Positions 33,102 through 36,421 of a stretch of 36,421 nt of DNA are shown here, in pieces (positions within the stretch are counted from its first letter, which is position 1; each line of letters begins with the position of its first letter). The position numbers were made by a program, and so were the translations under genes. The stretch comes from an uncultured Flavobacteriaceae bacterium. Its GTDB lineage: Bacteria; Bacteroidota; Bacteroidia; Flavobacteriales; Flavobacteriaceae. The DNA is taken from assembly GCA_905479435.1 (NCBI GenBank), contig CAJQMN010000017.1:1-36421 (forward strand), read 5' to 3'. Below the pieces are notes generated by a model that was given only the letters and a program-made list of their open reading frames with translations, ran no database searches and had not been told where the DNA came from.

Positions 33102-33950
33102 ATGAGTTTAATTAACGATTTAAAATCAAAATTTATAGCAGCGTCAATTATTCAACAATTAATTTATGTTAATATAGCTGTTTTCATCATCACGTTAATT
33201 TTGAGTTCTTTTAGTGGTTTATATGGAAACAAAACAAACTTTATCTATGAGTGGTTTTCCCTGTCATCATCCTTTGAGGAAATGCTAATAAAGCCATGGT
33301 CATTAGTTAGTTATGGTTTTTTACATCATGGTTTTTTACACATATTGTTTAATTGTTTAGTGTTGCATTTTTTTGGAAGACTTTTCTTAGAGTATTTCTC
33401 TGAAAAACAAGCGTTAAATTTTTATATTTTAGGAACCTTATTTGGTGGTATTGCTTATTTACTGAGCTATAGTTATTTCCCTTTATTTGAAGGAAAAGTT
33501 CACACCATGGTAGGAGCTTCAGCAGGAATAACAGCCATTGTCATTGGAATAGCAACTTATATTCCAAATTATCAACTACAATTGAGGTTTATTGGATATG
33601 TTAAAGTTTGGCAATTGGCTGGAGTTTTTATTGTATTTGATTTAATTTCACTGGCGGGTGGAAATGGTGGAGGTCATATAGCGCATCTAGGTGGTGCATT
33701 GTTTGGTTATATATATGTATCTAAAGCCAGTAATAAACAGATTAATTTTTCCAGTTGGTTTTATGAGCTTTTTTCTAAAAGAAAAAATCCACTTCAAACT
33801 GTTTACAAGTCAACTAAAAGAAAGAATACAAATAAATCAACTGATAATAAACAAGCTAAAATAGATTCAATACTAGATAAGATTAGTAAAACTGGATATG
33901 AAACACTCACAAAAGAAGAAAAAGAATTTTTATTCAAACAAAGCAACTAG
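33102..33950 (+). CDS. Rhomboid family intramembrane serine protease (second of pair)
   Basis: This second rhomboid starts immediately at the stop of the first. The 282-residue protein has the motifs HHGFLHILFNCLVLHFFG, GASAGITAIVIG with catalytic Ser140, and HIAHLGGALFGY with His195. The residue after the catalytic serine is Ala instead of the usual Gly (GxSA), seen in some active family members, so activity is likely but not certain. A soluble cytoplasmic tail of about 70 residues rich in Lys and Asn (NPLQTVYKSTKRKNTNK) ends with SKTGYETLTKEEKEFLF, a motif I recall at the end of many flavobacterial rhomboids. Sequence differences make it a divergent duplicate, not a recent copy. Confidence 0.92.
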   Translation: MSLINDLKSKFIAASIIQQLIYVNIAVFIITLILSSFSGLYGNKTNFIYEWFSLSSSFEEMLIKPWSLVSYGFLHHGFLHILFNCLVLHFFGRLFLEYFSEKQALNFYILGTLFGGIAYLLSYSYFPLFEGKVHTMVGASAGITAIVIGIATYIPNYQLQLRFIGYVKVWQLAGVFIVFDLISLAGGNGGGHIAHLGGALFGYIYVSKASNKQINFSSWFYELFSKRKNPLQTVYKSTKRKNTNKSTDNKQAKIDSILDKISKTGYETLTKEEKEFLFKQSN

Positions 33951-33980
33951 TTGAGTTCTAAAAAGACGGTAAAATAATTG

Positions 33981-34994
33981 ATGGTAAAATATAATTTTTT
34001 AAATAAAATAATAGTATTAGTGAATTCTATTTTGGCAATTTTATTACTATTATCTTATCTCCTACCCTACATCTCTCCAGAAAAAGTTCCAATTTTTACC
34101 ATTATTAGTTTAGCTGTACCAGTACTTTTAGCCTTAAATATTTTTTTTATAATTTATTGGATTATTAAATTAAAAAAATACTTCACCATCTCTTTGATTT
34201 CAATAATCTTAGGTATTGGATACATTAGCAATATCTATAAATTTTCAGAGAAGAAAATTTTTCTAAATGATGATTTAAAAGTAATGAGCTATAATGTTCG
34301 CTTATTCAATCATTACAATTGGAGTACAGACAGCACAATTGTAAAAAAAATATCTTCATTTATTGCTGAAAAAGAACCAGATGTATTGTCAATTCAAGAG
34401 TACTATGATGCAGAAAATCTTCAACTTAAGTATCCCTATCAATTTATAAAAACAAAATCAAATTTTAATAAATTTGGATTAGCTATTTTTTCTAAATTTA
34501 ACATAATAAATTCAGGCTCTCTCGATTTAAAGGAAAGTGCAAATAATATTATTTACACCGATATATTAAAAGATAAAGACACAATAAGAGTTTATAATAT
34601 TCATTTAGAATCTTTAAAAATGAATACAAGTCAGGAAAATTTTGGAATAATAAATTCTGATAAACTTCTAGAACAAATGGAAGCTTCTTTTCAGAAACAA
34701 GCAAAACAAGTTGAACTATTCTTACAACATGAAAAAAAATGGGATGGAAAAAAAATACTTTGTGGAGATTTCAATAATACAGCATTTTCATGGGTTTACA
34801 GAGAGCTCTCAAATGAAAAACAAGATGCTTTTAAAGAAGCAGGTAAAGGTTTAGGCAAAACTTTTAATTATTGGTACCCTTTAAGAATAGATTTTATATT
34901 AACAGATGCTAACTTTGATATTAATAATTTTAAAACATTTAACGTTCCTTATTCGGATCATTATCCAATTTTAGCAAGATTAAATTTAAAGTAG
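33981..34994 (+). CDS. Membrane-anchored endonuclease/exonuclease/phosphatase (EEP) family protein
   Basis: This is a metal-dependent phosphoesterase of the DNase I-like EEP superfamily. The first about 90 residues hold three hydrophobic helices that anchor it to the inner membrane. The catalytic domain follows: VMSYNVRLFNHYNW, VLSIQEYYD (metal-binding Glu), VYNIHLESL, ILCGDFNNTAFSWVY (Asp/Asn) and PYSDHYPILARL (Asp-His). The ATG at 33981 is preferred over the TTG one codon before. EEP proteins can cut DNA, phosphoinositides or sphingolipids. Membrane tethering and the YWYPLRIDFIL segment do not settle which; the catalytic domain would face the periplasm or cytoplasm depending on topology. 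It is 30 bases after the second rhomboid and is probably the last gene of that run. Confidence 0.88.
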   Translation: MVKYNFLNKIIVLVNSILAILLLLSYLLPYISPEKVPIFTIISLAVPVLLALNIFFIIYWIIKLKKYFTISLISIILGIGYISNIYKFSEKKIFLNDDLKVMSYNVRLFNHYNWSTDSTIVKKISSFIAEKEPDVLSIQEYYDAENLQLKYPYQFIKTKSNFNKFGLAIFSKFNIINSGSLDLKESANNIIYTDILKDKDTIRVYNIHLESLKMNTSQENFGIINSDKLLEQMEASFQKQAKQVELFLQHEKKWDGKKILCGDFNNTAFSWVYRELSNEKQDAFKEAGKGLGKTFNYWYPLRIDFILTDANFDINNFKTFNVPYSDHYPILARLNLK

Positions 34995-35025
34995 TAAAAT
35001 TATATCTCATCACATTAGAAAAGTA

Positions 35026-36421
35026 TTATTCCTCTTTGAATACAGTTCTAAGATCTAACATATCTAATGGGTTGATCCCTAAACCTTGAACATTTTTTTG
35101 AGAGAAACGGATTACCTGATCATAATATAATGGAACAATAGGTGCTTGGTCAATTAAAATACTATCCATTTTTTGGTATAGCTTAAATCGTTCAGAGGAA
35201 TTAACTATAGAAATTGATTTTTCATAGAGTGCGTCAAATTCAATATTTTTAAAATGTGTATAGTTAGGTCCATTAGGGGTGAAATTTTTGCTGTAAAATA
35301 ATGATAAATAATTTTCAGCATCAGGATAATCGGCAATCCAACTAGCACGAAAAATAGAGAATTTCCCTGTAGCCTTACCCTGACGCAAGGAAGAAGGAGG
35401 TATTACATCTACCCTAACCTGAATCCCAGTATTTTGAAGTTCTCGCTGAATAAATTCACATAGATCTAAGTAATTACTATTTGTTGTAATGGTAATTGAT
35501 GGGTTAGCAATACCTGTTTGATCTTTGTATGTCTGAATTAACTCACGTGCAATTTCAGGTTTATAGGTATACCCTTTAAGGTTATTAAAGGAAGGTAAAC
35601 CGGATGGAATAAAACCATTAACTGCGGGCGTTCCTATTCCATTCCGTAAATATTTTACCATTTTTTTTCTATCAAAACCATAATTAATTGCTTTTCTGAG
35701 TAGTAAATTATTAGTGGTTTTATCCTGATGATCTAAATATATACCTAAATATTCTGTATTTAAATAAGAACCCGTTTCCATATGAATAGTTTCTTTGTAT
35801 TTAGATTGTAGCATTCCATCTAAGGTGATAATATCATCCTTATAAGAGGCATCAAGGCTTTTTATAAAGTCCAAGTTACCTTGAATAAATTGCAAAAATT
35901 CACTTTGCTTATCTGGTAAAAATGTAATCGCTACTGCCTCTAAATATGGAAGTTGATTACCCTTACTATCTTTTTCAAAATAATTTTGATTTTTTCGGAA
36001 TACAAGTTTGGTGTTTTCTACCCATAATTTAAATTGAAAAGGTCCTGTACCAATAGGATTTGAACGGTATTCGTCACCAAAATATTCAATTGCTTCCCGA
36101 GAAACAACAGAACAATATTTCATTGCCAACAACCCTAAAAATGGAGGAAAGGCTTGTTTTAATTCTATTTGAAAAACCGTATCGCTAATTGCAGAAAAGT
36201 TTTTTACGTTTTGTAGCACCCAAGCACCAGGGGATGCAACATTTTTATCTAAAAGTCTATGAAAACTATAGTCAAAATCAAAAGCAGTAACCAATCGGGT
36301 GGAATCATTACCAAATACATCATGTTTATGAAAATAAACGTCATCTCTAAGTAAAAAAGTATACACTTTCCCATCTTCTGAAATGTCCCAATTCTTTGCA
36401 ATACTGGGTTTTACATGTAAA
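35026..36421 (-). CDS. Peptide-type ABC transporter solute-binding protein (5' end outside window)
   Basis: This is a periplasmic or lipid-anchored binding protein of the SBP_bac_5 family, which delivers oligopeptides, nickel or similar ligands to an ABC importer. The frame is open from the window edge at 36420, so the true start and any signal peptide lie beyond it. A GTG at 36366 is internal, not the start. Recognisable family segments include SEDGKVYTFLLRDDVYFH, FSAISDTVFQIELKQAFPPF, SNPIGTGPFQFKLW, LRKAINYGFDRKKMVKYL and SSERFKLYQKMDSILIDQAP. The C-terminus RTVFKEE is complete. It converges on the EEP gene with 31 bases and no strong hairpin between. No permease or ATPase genes are in the window. 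Confidence 0.9.
   Translation of the reverse strand, partial: LHVKPSIAKNWDISEDGKVYTFLLRDDVYFHKHDVFGNDSTRLVTAFDFDYSFHRLLDKNVASPGAWVLQNVKNFSAISDTVFQIELKQAFPPFLGLLAMKYCSVVSREAIEYFGDEYRSNPIGTGPFQFKLWVENTKLVFRKNQNYFEKDSKGNQLPYLEAVAITFLPDKQSEFLQFIQGNLDFIKSLDASYKDDIITLDGMLQSKYKETIHMETGSYLNTEYLGIYLDHQDKTTNNLLLRKAINYGFDRKKMVKYLRNGIGTPAVNGFIPSGLPSFNNLKGYTYKPEIARELIQTYKDQTGIANPSITITTNSNYLDLCEFIQRELQNTGIQVRVDVIPPSSLRQGKATGKFSIFRASWIADYPDAENYLSLFYSKNFTPNGPNYTHFKNIEFDALYEKSISIVNSSERFKLYQKMDSILIDQAPIVPLYYDQVIRFSQKNVQGLGINPLDMLDLRTVFKEE

Noticed and set aside
1-36421. Defence island, prophage, insertion sequence or CRISPR array
   Set aside because: No transposase, integrase, phage structural, restriction, Cas or toxin-antitoxin-like protein was recognised, and there are no spaced repeats; nearly every gene is a familiar chromosomal family.

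Overview
The window is an AT-rich, gene-dense stretch of chromosome from a Bacteroidota bacterium, almost certainly a member of the Flavobacteriaceae. Several things point there. A gldI-type gliding-associated PPIase lipoprotein sits beside a DHH phosphoesterase. The order cysS-yidD-lgt is the one I recall from flavobacteria. Promoters match the Bacteroidota pattern TTG-N19-21-TAnnTTTG. Start codons are preceded by A-rich sequence rather than Shine-Dalgarno sites, and a CarboxypepD_reg-like / DUF6702-like / M1 peptidase neighbourhood is present. No intergenic gap exceeds 300 bases; the longest is about 200 bases between cysS and meaB.

Layout. 2-862 (-): 5' part of a MATE efflux pump cut by the window edge. 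978-7545 (+): tpx, dgkA, ftsK, lolA, lptF/G and a ribB with a degenerate ribA domain, tightly packed and probably co-transcribed. 7552-8250 (-): pepE. 8362-15067 (+): an exported-protein block with two paralogous CarboxypepD_reg-like proteins, a DUF6702-like protein and two paralogous M1 metallopeptidases, closed by a hairpin terminator. 15147-17810 (-): cysS, yidD, lgt. 18009-22806 (+): meaB, a GT39-type glycosyltransferase and an LTA-synthase-like phosphotransferase. 22817-26763 (-): a five-gene operon of DHH phosphoesterase, gldI, an FKBP lipoprotein, a cyclophilin-FKBP fusion lipoprotein and a PAP2 phosphatase. 26838-27257 (+): ndk with a terminator. 27320-28749 (-): recF and a DUF721/DciA-like gene. 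28862-30108 (+): a membrane TPR protein and ribH. 30226-34994 (+): a small membrane protein, mutL, two tandem rhomboid proteases and an EEP-family phosphoesterase. 35026-36421 (-): a peptide-ABC-type solute-binding protein whose 5' end lies outside the window.

A common theme is the cell envelope. Lgt lipidates lipoproteins, LolA ferries them, LptF/G-type permeases move LPS, and YidD assists membrane insertion. The PPIase lipoproteins fold exported proteins, while the GT39/LTAS-like/PAP2 genes probably modify surface polymers or lipid carriers. The rest is housekeeping: DNA repair (RecF, MutL), chromosome segregation (FtsK), riboflavin (RibB, RibH), nucleotides (Ndk) and translation (CysS).

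I see no prophage, insertion sequence, CRISPR array, tRNA/rRNA or recognisable defence system. No wholly new system stands out. The most interesting observations are the doubled exported peptidase module (8.3-15.1 kb), the RibB protein whose GTP cyclohydrolase II half has lost its zinc and active-site residues, a MutL without the usual endonuclease motif, a two-domain PPIase with a surface-export-like lipoprotein signal, and two promoters placed so close to their start codons that the mRNAs may be leaderless.
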